64,000 nt of DNA, from contig DAIDIG010000003.1 of assembly GCA_027459485.1 (NCBI GenBank), forward strand, positions 1 through 64,000, read 5' to 3'. The DNA comes from Bdellovibrionales bacterium. Lineage in GTDB: Bacteria; Bdellovibrionota; Bdellovibrionia; Bdellovibrionales; UBA1609. The notes under the pieces were generated by a model, which was not told the DNA's origin, made no database searches, and saw nothing but the letters and a program-made list of their open reading frames with translations. The position numbers and the translations under genes were made by a program. This document shows positions 8,751 to 18,048 of this stretch, one piece after another (the stretch's first letter is position 1; the number at the start of each line of letters is the position of its first letter).

Positions 8751-10535
8751 TTAGGGTTGGTTGCAATTGGCCCACCAACATTGATTTGTCGAAATAAAAT
8801 TATTTAAGGCGGTCCACTTCGACGGCGCGCTCGTAGTCGAAATTTGCAATAACGACTCAGATGCGCCCCACTCGCCGTATTGGCTATAGCTACCAATGTC
8901 AGAAAAATTCATAAATAGCGTACCGCCGTTACTCTTCCAGTCTTGCAAGTAAGTTAAGTAAGTCGAGCCCATACGGGCATCACGATTTGCATTTGCAAAA
9001 AACCGATTTAACGCGGTTTCGCTTGCGCTGTTGGTGGCAAAACTCTGACCCCCTTCATAGGCCACAAGCGGTAGGTTGGCGGCTGTCGCTACTTGCGCGT
9101 AATTAGAAACCCAGCCGATTGCCTGACCTATAAAACCGCCTGCTGGTACGGATGAATCATTTTGTGAAGTCATAGATTGAAAAAATGAACCTAAACCGCC
9201 ATCACTTTGAGACATCCATGCGGTCGGCAGAACCCAATTTGGATTCGCACCAAAATATGGCGCAATTGCCAGAACGCCAATGCTGTGTTTAGAACAAGGG
9301 GCCCCTGAGGTCCAGAGTGGGCAATTCAAAGCCTCAGTAGCAGTCCAGGTGTTAGCAGCTTGCGCCGCGAAAACACAAATTACCCGATTTGAATCCGAGG
9401 CCCAAACTGATTTCCAGATATCACACATTTGTGCAACTCTCATGCCGTACCAATCGCGATTTGCCTGATAGGGGTTTGCTCCCGGCCAAAGTGCCAAACC
9501 TTGGTTTTGCGCATAACTCTCTTGCGAAAAACCCGAGTTCCACACTTCATTGCTAAGTTCTACGTAAACTCTCAAGTTTGACGCCAATTGAGAGTGAACG
9601 AGCTTCGCCATCATAGTTATATAATTATCGTCGGCCATAACAGGCACATTGAGCCAGGGGTCGGCACCTACTGCGTTAGAGAGCGCCACGGGTATCTCTA
9701 ACGGCGCGCCATTTACGGTGCCCCAAAATGCGTTTGAAACCATTGGTCGATTCAGCCACGACGAGAGCTGCGTACCGTTTGTATCGAGCCAATCCATGAA
9801 TCGCAATACTTTAAATGACTTAATTGCTTGTAAAAAATCAGGGTTAAATATTTGTCCGCTGGCTAGCGCGGCTTCACGGTCGGCTCTGACAACTCGAATA
9901 TTCCTGATGTAATTGCCAGTTCCGTTAGGATCTGTTGAAGTAATCACTAAATTGATCCCGCCAGAAGAAGGTGTAACATTGATGACGTCCCGGCCAGGCG
10001 CCGAGCTTACAAGTTGACCATCAAAGCCATATGTTATTGTCCCCTCACCATCGTACAAGACTACATATTGACCGGCCGGATAGTAACCTTTGCTTGTGTT
10101 TGGAAATGATCGGAATAGCAACATCCCAACACTATTAAAAAGTTGGGGACTGTTTGGATCAGCTGAGCTGGCTTTCAGCGATTTCGGATAACCGTCCGAA
10201 TCCAGCTGAAGATAGGCTTCTTCGCCAGTATCCCATGTTGAGTTTGAATGCGTAACCCACTGATCATTATTTTTGAACTGATTTAAGAATGGCATTTCGC
10301 TCGACCAATACGCGATGCCCGCTAAATTTGTACCTAAGGGCGAATCGGTATTGCTTTGATTTAAACTTACTGAAGGTGGCCCCGAACCTGCAACAGTCGA
10401 ATTACTCGAATTTGAAAGTGCAATTGTTCGAAATCCGCCAGAGCAATTCTGAAAAGTAATTTCCACGCTAATAACAGACAAAACCACAATTACGGCTTTG
10501 GAGGTCCTATTTAGAATTTGTCGACTCAAAGCCAT
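8751..10535 (-). CDS. exported glycoside-hydrolase-like (clan GH-A type) lipoprotein
   Basis: 594 residues. The N-terminal hydrophobic segment ends in FQNCS, an atypical lipoprotein Cys. A linker and a beta-rich module (about residues 70-220) come next. The C-terminal half has the pattern of a TIM-barrel glycosidase: VYVELSNEVWN near residue 325 (Asn-Glu pair, candidate acid/base) and LPLVAYEGGQSF near residue 500 (candidate nucleophile Glu). Homologous open frames are often labelled cellulose-binding proteins, but I cannot name the polysaccharide. It is divergent from paralog 2 and lies tail-to-tail with paralog 1, 12 bp apart. Confidence 0.65.
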   Translation of the reverse strand: MALSRQILNRTSKAVIVVLSVISVEITFQNCSGGFRTIALSNSSNSTVAGSGPPSVSLNQSNTDSPLGTNLAGIAYWSSEMPFLNQFKNNDQWVTHSNSTWDTGEEAYLQLDSDGYPKSLKASSADPNSPQLFNSVGMLLFRSFPNTSKGYYPAGQYVVLYDGEGTITYGFDGQLVSSAPGRDVINVTPSSGGINLVITSTDPNGTGNYIRNIRVVRADREAALASGQIFNPDFLQAIKSFKVLRFMDWLDTNGTQLSSWLNRPMVSNAFWGTVNGAPLEIPVALSNAVGADPWLNVPVMADDNYITMMAKLVHSQLASNLRVYVELSNEVWNSGFSQESYAQNQGLALWPGANPYQANRDWYGMRVAQMCDIWKSVWASDSNRVICVFAAQAANTWTATEALNCPLWTSGAPCSKHSIGVLAIAPYFGANPNWVLPTAWMSQSDGGLGSFFQSMTSQNDSSVPAGGFIGQAIGWVSNYAQVATAANLPLVAYEGGQSFATNSASETALNRFFANANRDARMGSTYLTYLQDWKSNGGTLFMNFSDIGSYSQYGEWGASESLLQISTTSAPSKWTALNNFISTNQCWWANCNQP

Positions 10536-10761
10536 AAAGTCCTCAAAGATGCAAAAGTCAGACTTGTAGCCACCCGCGGTGCGCGCTAAGCCGTTTATAT
10601 CTTTGGCACTGTATGATTATCGGACGTATTTCACCTAAAACTTGAGCCGACTCTTCGGCGCACCGAAAATTGGAACCAAAGTTGCCTCAACATGAGACTT
10701 ACAAATCGCAACTTAAGCCTCAATTATGCAGAATAACCGGTAATCTTCCGATACGTTATTC

Positions 10762-13700
10762 ATGCGGCGCCGGTACGTATTGCTATTCTTAATGCCCATT
10801 TTCATTACCGGATGCGGTAGAATTTGGCTTTCGTTTAGCACGAAAACTCTGAGTCCTGGCGTCGCCACGCAACTTGTTTTTTCACAAGCGCCTTATAGTG
10901 AGACGGCGGCCGGCTCTGAAATTCCTGTTCAAATCAAAATCGAAGATGCGTATGGGAATGTCGTAATCAGCGGAGCCGACTCAACAGCAACGATCACGCT
11001 CACACTAACAAGCGGCTCGGGCCCACTCAACGGTACAACTACTGTGACTGCTATTAACGGAGTCGCCAGTTACGTCTTCAAAGGTGTCAACATTGCCTCT
11101 CTCGGCTCGGGCGATGTCATCACGGCGACAAAATCTGACGAAACCAGTTCAGGTGGAGTCGGCGTACTTAGTAAAGCGAGCTCTTCATTTGATGTCACCT
11201 CGAACTATTCTTGGTTTGGCGCGACGGCAACGGTCAAATGGTTAACAACGGGTGGTCAGCCTGCCGCTGGCCGAGGTCAGGGAATGTTCGATAGCCCAAC
11301 CGGAGTCTTCGTTGATAGCTCGGGCAACGTCTACGTGGCCGATAAGGGCAACGCTGAAATTAAAAAATTCAATTCATCAGGAACTTACATCGGTTGGGCC
11401 GGTTTCGTTGGCAAGACGCCAACAGGCGGAGCCTCCGGTTGCACAACGGCGGCCGAAAACAGTGGCACGCCCGGGTGGTGCACAGGCGGAATTGGCACAA
11501 CTGTTACCAATCAAACTTTTTTCGACGGCATTTGGGGTGACGGTACGTACTTGTACGTCGTGAGTAGCGTTTGGTCTGTTGTCTTTCGATTTGACGCTTC
11601 AACCGGGGCGTATAAGGGTTGGACGGGGGAATACAGCGGGGATGCCGGAAATGGAGTCCTCCTCAATACCTATACGGCTGGTTGTAGTAGTGTTAACACA
11701 GGTCAAATAACTCCTGGATGGTGCGTGGGCAGTGAAGCGCAAGGACCTGGTGGCGGAGATTCATACAACGGAGGTATTCCTGGTGCGAACAGCATCACGG
11801 GTGACGGAACTTATCTTTACGTGCTAACCGGCGACAAGATTCAACGCTTCAACGCCGCAACCGGCGCTGCCGACGGTTGGGTTGGTAATCTCGGAACAGT
11901 CGGCGGTGGTACGTGCGGCGGTTCAACTAACGTCGTGGTGACGAGTTGGTGTACAGACGCAACCGCTGCTCCACAAGATGGGCCGCCAAATCGAGAAGAC
12001 GGCACGCTTTATAATGCCAACGGCATTTATTATGATAGCGGCAGCTCAAGTCTTTATGTTTCGAATACCGCTGAACAAGCGGTCAGCAAATACACTGCTT
12101 CAAGTGGAGCTTTCGCTGGCTGGGCCGGTTTGGTTAGCACCACCCCAACAGGGGGTGTTGCCGGCTGTACGTCGACCAGTGGTGGAAGTCCAACTCCTGG
12201 TTGGTGCACAGGCGGTAGCGCCTCATCGACATCAACTATCGACGGAGTTAATGACCCCCGAAGTATTGGTGGTGATGGCACATATTTATACGTGCTGGAT
12301 CAGAATAGAATTAATCGTTACAACATCTCATCCGCCGCATATTCGGGGTGGATCGGTAATATCGGTAACTCTGGTACGGGCTCGTGTGGCAGCACCGGCA
12401 GTTTTACTAGCGGTTGGTGTACATCTGCGGGGTCGACATCCGCATGGGGTGTGGGCGATGGCATGATCGGATTTAGTTACAATGGTTGGACGTATGGTGT
12501 TGGTGCAGTTTTTGCCGATGGCTCCGGTAATTTGTGGCTTGCCGATGTCGGTAACAATCGCATTAGTAAATACACGGCTTCAACCGGTGCATTCGTTGGT
12601 TGGAGCGGCGCTGAAGCTAGTACAGTTACAGGTTGGCAAACAAGTACCACTGATAATGCCGGTGCAAACACCGATAATTCATTCGGAATATTTTTTGCGG
12701 GAATTTTTACGGATGGCACAAATCTTCTGACATCAGATGACAACCGGATTTCGAAATACACGCTTTCTAGTCTCTCATACGATGGATGGCTCGGCGATGT
12801 TGTCCAAAACCCAACTGGTGGCGCGGGTACCTGTACCTCAACCGCGCCTGGGAGTGTTACTCCGGGTTGGTGCACAGGTGGGTACTCTCAACAGGGTCAA
12901 ACGTTTGAAGGCGGCATTGATGATACTTCGAGTGAGAAGCTTTTTGCGGACGGCACGTATATCTACGCAGTTGATGGCAACTGGGGGCAACCAGAAGTAA
13001 AACGCTACAACGAAAGCACGGGTGCATTTGAAGGCTGGATTGGCATGGTCAACTCAACGCCGACTGGTGGTGATGCGGGATGCACGTCCACATCAACCGG
13101 AAATCCAACTCCCGGCTGGTGTATTGGTGGCTCGTCTGAAAACAGTAGCGCATCAGGTGGCTTTGGTTCTCCGACCGCCATTTATTCGGATGGCACCTAT
13201 CTGTACGTAACTGAACCGAACAGTTATCGCGGCAATACTCGCGTCGACAAAATTGTCGCATCAACTGGGCAGTTTGTTGGTTGGATCGGCGCGATAAGTT
13301 CCTCACCCACGGGGGCGAACCGGGATGTTCAGGCGCAAGCGGTGATACTCCAGGCTGGTGCACCGGCGGTAGCGCGAGTGGCGTAGGTGATACGACAGGT
13401 GGTTTGGGTGACCCTCTTTCGATCACGGGTGATGGCACATATATTTACGTGGGCGGAGCCACAGCCGTGCGTCGCTATTTGGCTTCGACTGGCCAGTTCG
13501 AAGGATGGATAGGCGTGGCAAGCACGCCGGGTGGCACATGCACAGGTGCGGCCAACCAATTCAATGGCGGATGGTGCTCAGGTGGAACTTCAATCGTCAA
13601 CTCCACAAACACCCATGGCCTTGATGAAATCGGCGCAACAGACTCCGCCACCGGTATGTACACCGACGGGAATTATCTATATGTCGCAAATTATCTCGAT

Positions 13701-13997
13701 CAGTGGAATGGCTATGGCAGCGGTGGCGCGCTCATTTCGAAGTATATTTTGGGCACAGGGGCTTTCGTCGGTTGGAAGGGTCTAATATTACTATCGCCAA
13801 CCGGCGGGGACCCAGGCTGCAATGGGGCAACCGTTGGCACATTTACTCCTGGATGGTGCACGGGTGGACAGGCCGACGGCAATTACGAAGCAGACGTTAT
13901 GGACCCGATCGGCAGTTATCCGCAACTCACCGGTTCAGGTGGGTTTCTTTATTTTGCGAATCAGGTATTTTTTCGAGTAGATCGTATTGGCAAGTGA
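10762..13997 (+). pseudogene. GWxG-repeat surface lipoprotein, paralog 2, broken by one frameshift
   Basis: It starts MRRRYVLLFL with lipobox ITGC, then the same Ig-like domain (VVISGADSTATITL) and repeats as paralog 1. The first frame runs to 13386 but leaves the repeat pattern after ISSSPTG; the pattern resumes in the +1 frame (GEPGCSGASGDTPGWCTGG) and runs to the stop at 13995-13997. The break is in a run of five G at 13311-13315: six G would restore one frame of about 1078 codons. This could be a sequencing or assembly error, a real mutation, or slippage. Both halves read cleanly, so the gene was intact recently. Its stop lies 9 bp from the ICE left end. Confidence 0.85.
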
Positions 13998-14005
13998 TTG
14001 GCCAC

Positions 14006-14022
14006 AGCTTGGTGGACCAAGC
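14006..14022. other. attL of the ICE
   Basis: It contains AGCTTGGTGGACC, identical to the end of tRNA-Ala at 41722-41734. It is also part of a perfect inverted repeat, GCTTGGT-GG-ACCAAGC at 14007-14022. Serine integrases cut at a central dinucleotide between inverted half-sites, which here would be the GG at 14014-14015. Confidence 0.75.
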
Positions 14023-14535
14023 ATTTCTTTAACCGAACTAATCTATCCTATTGATTTTACGCCGCATTCATTTTCTAGAAAAACCCGAATTTCACCTGAA
14101 GACATAAAATTGATTATCGAAAATTATAAAAATGGCTACTCGCTTAAAGACATTTCGAAAGTCGTGGGCCGCTCAAAAAACAAAATTCGGCGTGAGCTAA
14201 TTCGAAATGGAATCGAGTTGCGCGAAAACATAGTTCAAGCCACGAATGCGAAGCCGCTCAAGCGCGGCAAACAAGGCAGTCGACCGTACTATGGTTTTTG
14301 CTACTTTGAAGGTCAGATCACAAAAGACCCGCGCGAATTCCCAACATTGCAACTTATCCACCGTCGCTGGAGCGAACACAAATCGAGTCACAGTATTGCT
14401 CTTGAACTCAATCGAGCGAAGTTATATGCGCGCAACGGTCGGGCGTGGAGTCGCGCTGTGGTTCGAACTATCATTATACGATTTGAACGTAAAAACATTC
14501 TTTTGCACAAAGGGGGCAAATATGAATTTAGATAA
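14014..14535 (+). pseudogene. C-terminal domain of the ICE integrase, detached by integration
   Basis: The open frame reaches back to a TTG at 13987, inside the end of the neighbouring lipoprotein, but the meaningful protein begins at the att core. About 171 residues read SISLTELIYPIDFTPHSF, then an HTH-like block (SLKDISKVVGRSKNKIRREL). A block resembling the Recombinase domain follows (YYGFCYFEGQITKDPREFPT, LIHRRWSEHKSSHSIALELN). The integrase at 40029 enters the other copy of the core in the same frame, so on the excised circle the two form one ORF. With no obvious own start, it may be silent while the element is integrated. An alternative is that it is an independent small DNA-binding protein. 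Confidence 0.7.
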
Positions 14536-14701
14536 ACTCATCGAATGGGCCGTTATTGTCGTGCTTGCATATGCGGCGACCGGGCACCTTGGCGATTTGC
14601 AACGTTGGGTCTGGCGCGAACAAGCAAAGGTCCTTTACGCATCACGAGCGTCGGCTTGGCCAACGCCGAGAATGTGGCCGGAGAAAAACAACTCTCGCTA
14701 A
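14522..14701 (+). CDS. small single-pass membrane protein coupled to the recombinase tail
   Basis: The ATG at 14522 lies inside the last codons of the preceding frame and is preceded by AAAGGGGG, a strong ribosome binding site. The 59-residue product has one hydrophobic helix (IEWAVIVVLAYAATGHL) followed by a Trp/Arg-rich tail (GDLQRWVWREQAKVLY). The overlap implies translational coupling, so on the excised circle it would be expressed with the full-length recombinase. Function unknown. Confidence 0.6.
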   Translation: MNLDKLIEWAVIVVLAYAATGHLGDLQRWVWREQAKVLYASRASAWPTPRMWPEKNNSR

Positions 14702-14711
14702 GGTGGGGAAT

Positions 14712-14978
14712 CTACGATCCAGATGCAGCTAGCTGCTGCTTGAGTGATCTCGCTACCCGCCTTGATAAAAATGCGACTATCAGTCTTTGCAAACGGGGAT
14801 GGGGCCTGGCTACTCCAGTTGCCCACCTAGAGACCGTCGACTCCGCAACTTCAAATTCAGAAGCTAAATCGCGCTGGTATAGCCCCAAAGTTTTAGTCGC
14901 GGTATCAATAATTTTAGCAAATTTCTCGTCAGATTCGTCCCAGTTTTCACATAGTCTCTTGACTTCTTCCAATCTCAT
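14712..14978 (-). CDS. helix-turn-helix DNA-binding protein
   Basis: 88 residues, minus strand. The central segment LYQRDLASEFEVAESTVSRW is a clear HTH: the first helix is QRDLASEF and the recognition helix is ESTVSRWATG. GVARPHPRLQRLIVAFL, which follows, is typical of XRE-like repressors that end their helical bundle this way. It is transcribed away from the GNAT gene (164-bp divergent gap) and convergent with the recombinase tail. Placement near the left end of the element suggests a control function; its target is not known. Confidence 0.65.
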   Translation of the reverse strand: MRLEEVKRLCENWDESDEKFAKIIDTATKTLGLYQRDLASEFEVAESTVSRWATGVARPHPRLQRLIVAFLSRRVARSLKQQLAASGS

Positions 14979-15142
14979 AAATCACCTCAAATTCCATTAT
15001 AAGGCTCAATTAAAATGCTTGCAATACGGAAGTTATATTATAGACTAAATCAAGTAATATTAATGTGTTATATATATGGACGGAATATTAAGCTAATGCT
15101 TATTAGAATGCAATTCGTGTTTCAAAACGATACGGGCGATAA

Positions 15143-15802
15143 ATGATAATTCGAATCGCCACGTCCCAAGATGGGCCAAGTTTGAGAAATTTCTATGCCC
15201 AATTTTCTAGTAAATATTTATTACCAAGGCCTGACTCAGATTTTGATACAGCCATTTCGCGCGGGCAGTTTTTTATCATCGAGGATGCGCAAACAATCTG
15301 CGCTGCGGCTGGTGTATTCGATTATGGGGATAATCTTCCGGCCGTTGAATTATCGGAGACATGTGTCGCTACAAATTATCGCGGATTTCGAATGCAGGCC
15401 CTTTTACTACAGATTCGGATAGCGTCAGTGGCGGTGTCGCAAGGCTCAAATGTAGTGGTCACAACGGCGATAGACCCAAGAAATAAGATATCCAAAAATA
15501 ATATTATTAAAGCCGGCTTCGTTCCCTGGGAACCGATAAAAGCCGTATACTCAAGTTGTCCAACATGCAAGAATCGACCCTGCACCCTTAAATTCTGGCG
15601 GCGTTGTTGTTGCGACTACTATCAGTTACCTCGACACGAGTCGGTACGCGCCATTAGGGATTTGATCAACAGATCCAATGGAAACAATATCCATCTCATA
15701 AAACAACAGAATATGTTGAGCATTGGCGTGGCCTGGAAACTCCTGACTGACCATCAGCGTAGAGCGGCTCTGCAGGACATAGCAAATGGCGGGCATTGGT
15801 AA
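15143..15802 (+). CDS. GNAT-fold N-acetyltransferase-like protein
   Basis: 219 residues. It opens IIRIATSQDGPSLRNFYAQF, a typical GNAT first strand and helix, and continues through FFIIEDAQTICAAAGVFDYG and VELSETCVATNYRGFRMQALL, where acetyl-CoA contacts (R/QxxGxG/A-like, here NYRGFRMQ) would be. The C-terminal part is Cys-rich (SSCPTCKNRPC...RRCCCDYY), resembling a small metal site unusual for the family. No substrate can be inferred. Its neighbours are an HTH regulator and the signalling operon, both inside the ICE. Confidence 0.6.
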   Translation: MIIRIATSQDGPSLRNFYAQFSSKYLLPRPDSDFDTAISRGQFFIIEDAQTICAAAGVFDYGDNLPAVELSETCVATNYRGFRMQALLLQIRIASVAVSQGSNVVVTTAIDPRNKISKNNIIKAGFVPWEPIKAVYSSCPTCKNRPCTLKFWRRCCCDYYQLPRHESVRAIRDLINRSNGNNIHLIKQQNMLSIGVAWKLLTDHQRRAALQDIANGGHW

Positions 15803-15924
15803 CAATTAAAGAAGGAACTATCACGCCGATTGCCGACGCCGCGCTCAAGCACTTTCGCAAAAGCTATGAAGAAGAGAAGTGGCCCATCGAAGACGGCCTC
15901 TACAATCAAGCAAAAAGAGCATAG
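15796..15924 (+). CDS. possible 42-residue ORF
   Basis: A TTG start overlaps the end of the GNAT gene and is preceded by GGCGG. The product reads as a charged helix (ALKHFRKSYEEEKWPIEDGL). It has protein-like composition but no recognisable family, and might be a fragment of something larger. Confidence 0.25.
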   Translation: MVTIKEGTITPIADAALKHFRKSYEEEKWPIEDGLYNQAKRA

Positions 15925-15967
15925 CAATCGCCGACGGTACACCCAAAAATCAAAAACATCGATTTAA

Positions 15968-15985
15968 TTAACGGAAATCCGTTAA
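15968..15985. promoter_or_regulatory. palindromic operator upstream of the sigma54 operon
   Basis: TTAACGGA-AA-TCCGTTAA, perfect 8-bp arms. The same palindrome recurs three times before the conjugation operon (27734, 27804, 27874). It lies 177 bp upstream of the -24/-12 promoter, within the normal range for an enhancer site of a sigma54 activator. The remainder of 15925-16160 has no gene. Confidence 0.65.
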
Positions 15986-16162
15986 ATTTTCGCATTTGCA
16001 ACTTAGCGAATTTCCTCGGGTTCGTGGCGTTTGTCATAAAACATGAAAATGTTTCGGAAAGTATTACGCGCAAACTTGATGCGACATCACCGCGATTTCG
16101 GCTTAGATCAAAACTAATCGTGTTTGAAGTCCGGTCGACCGACCAAACCGGTGGAAATCGGC

Positions 16163-16177
16163 TGGCACGGAAATTGA
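16163..16177 (+). promoter_or_regulatory. sigma54 (-24/-12) promoter
   Basis: TGGCACG at 16163-16169, four bases, then TTGA at 16174-16177. The -24 element is perfect; the -12 element has GA instead of GC. It sits just upstream of the gene for a sigma54-dependent activator, suggesting autoregulation. Confidence 0.65.
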
Positions 16178-16218
16178 TGTAACGAAATTTGAAAGGCAAA
16201 AGCTACGAGGCGCAAAAG

Positions 16219-17616
16219 ATGATGCACAACATTTTATTCATTGATGATGACCGGGGCATTTTAAATTCGCTCAAAGACTTTCTTGAAAACGAAGGCTTCT
16301 TTGTAAAAGCAGTACAAAATCCTGATGAGGGTATCGCACTCGTCAGACAAAACACGATTCGGTTTTCGTTGGCACTTGTCGACTATCATTTTCCTGGCGC
16401 TGGAATAACCGGTGCAGACGTCATTCGAAAACTGCGCGAATATGATCCTAGACTTAAAATCCTTGCGTTCTCAGGAGACAAGACAGACGCTATTCACAAT
16501 CTAACGCTTCAAAGTGGCGCCATATTTTTTCTTCGAAAAGATACTTCAAATATGAGGCTTCTCGGCAATATTCACCGTATGTGCCAAGAGGTCGAGCGCG
16601 AAACACAACCGGCGCAAATTAATTCTGATGCTCAAGGCGTCGAACTAATAAATAAAGTTGGATTAACCGGTGTTTCTAATCATCAAGCAAAGGTTGCAGA
16701 ACTTGTGGTATTGTTCGCTCCGCAAAAAGATTGCGTGCTCATTCGCGGCGAAAACGGCACGGGTAAAGAAGTAATCGCAAGGGCAATTCATGATTTATCA
16801 CCGCACGCTCGCGGGCCGTTTGTTCCGGTCAACTGTGCGGCCATTGCCGAAACACTTATTGAGCGCGAACTGTTCGGTCACGAAAAGGGAGCTTTCACGG
16901 GCGCCACATCCTATAAGCCTGGCAAATTTGAGGCAGCAGATGGCGGGACACTATTCTTAGATGAAATTGGCGACATGCACTATCACCTTCAATCGACTCT
17001 TCTTCGCGTGCTTCAAGAAATGTCGATCACACCTGTCGGTTCAACGACCGTTAAACAAATTGATGTGCGGGTGATCGCGGCGACAAACGCGCCACTTGAA
17101 GAAAACATTAAGAACGGAACCTTTCGAGAAGACTTGTTTTATCGCCTCAATGTTCTACCGATAAATCTCGCGCCACTTCGCGAGCGGCCAGAAGACATTC
17201 CGCTTCTTGCGCAAGTTTTTATCGATCAGGCAAACCACGACTATAATTCAAACAAAATCCCGACCCAGTCGCTGCTCGAAGAACTTAAAACCTATTCGTG
17301 GCCAGGTAACGTTCGAGAATTAAAGCACGCAATCACAAACATGGTCATTATGTCGAAAGGTCGAACGCTCGACACCAAAATCATCGACGATAAATTAAAA
17401 AATGAAGTTAAACCGATTGCGGCGATCGATTTTGAAGTGATGCAGTTTAAAGCATTTCAAGATGAAGATCGCATCATTCGCGAAGCGCTCAGACGAGCTG
17501 ATTACGTCGTGTCAAAGGCTGCGCGACTAGCAAATATGAGCCGAAGTACGTTTTGTGACAAAATGAAACGTCACGAAATTGACCCAGCAAAACTTAAACC
17601 CTCGGAGGGTGCATGA
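16219..17616 (+). CDS. NtrC-family sigma54-dependent response regulator
   Basis: The start chosen is the ATG at 16219 (MMHNILFIDDD), after GAGG; the longer TTG frame adds ten residues without a good site. Domains: receiver (about 1-120; IDDD acidic pocket, phosphoacceptor Asp in LALVDYHFPG, Lys in FFLRKDTS); AAA+ sigma54 domain (about 150-375; Walker A GENGTGKE, GAFTGA loop, Walker B GGTLFLDEIGD); Fis-type HTH at the end (VVSKAARLANMSRSTFCDKM). It activates sigma54 promoters after phosphorylation. First gene of a coupled operon whose last gene encodes a histidine kinase, its probable partner. Confidence 0.93.
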   Translation: MMHNILFIDDDRGILNSLKDFLENEGFFVKAVQNPDEGIALVRQNTIRFSLALVDYHFPGAGITGADVIRKLREYDPRLKILAFSGDKTDAIHNLTLQSGAIFFLRKDTSNMRLLGNIHRMCQEVERETQPAQINSDAQGVELINKVGLTGVSNHQAKVAELVVLFAPQKDCVLIRGENGTGKEVIARAIHDLSPHARGPFVPVNCAAIAETLIERELFGHEKGAFTGATSYKPGKFEAADGGTLFLDEIGDMHYHLQSTLLRVLQEMSITPVGSTTVKQIDVRVIAATNAPLEENIKNGTFREDLFYRLNVLPINLAPLRERPEDIPLLAQVFIDQANHDYNSNKIPTQSLLEELKTYSWPGNVRELKHAITNMVIMSKGRTLDTKIIDDKLKNEVKPIAAIDFEVMQFKAFQDEDRIIREALRRADYVVSKAARLANMSRSTFCDKMKRHEIDPAKLKPSEGA

Positions 17617-18023
17617 AAACTAAAGAAATCATCGTAACACTAGCACTATTAATGGCCGCACACGCGCAGGCCCAACAGGTCGCTGGTCAAAATACCAAGC
17701 CGCCGACTAGGCAATTCACAACAGAGCAAAAAATTGAACTCGCAGGCGCCATTAACTTACTCTTTGAAGACGACGTTTTAGATGTTACGCCCGATCGCTG
17801 TTTAACAGTCAAGCCCCTCGACGGGCGATTTACGTCGAACAAAAAGGTCGAAATTGAAAACGCTATGAAACTACTCGTTGATGAGCATGTTCTTGATGTC
17901 AATCCGAACGAGTGTATGCATTTTGACGGCGATATTATCACTCAACTACGACAGATGGGCCTACTTGTATACGGTGACTCGAAAGTTTTGACTGTGTGTA
18001 TTGATCCAATGCGGACGAAGTAG
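17613..18023 (+). CDS. small exported protein with an internal duplication
   Basis: The ATG overlaps the regulator stop (ATGA). The 136-residue product begins with a signal peptide (MKTKEIIVTLALLMAAHAQA). Two similar halves follow: KIELAGAINLLFEDDVLDV...C and KVEIENAMKLLVDEHVLDV...C. Each half ends in one Cys, with a third Cys near the C-terminus. I recognise no family. Position in the operon suggests a periplasmic role in signal detection together with the binding protein that follows. Confidence 0.75.
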   Translation: MKTKEIIVTLALLMAAHAQAQQVAGQNTKPPTRQFTTEQKIELAGAINLLFEDDVLDVTPDRCLTVKPLDGRFTSNKKVEIENAMKLLVDEHVLDVNPNECMHFDGDIITQLRQMGLLVYGDSKVLTVCIDPMRTK

Positions 18024-18048
18024 ATAATGCAACAAAGTCGATTTAAAC

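Noticed and set aside
5529-13997. CRISPR array or simple tandem DNA repeats in the lipoprotein genes
   Set aside because: Repetition is at the protein level with diverged DNA, long irregular periods and open reading frames.
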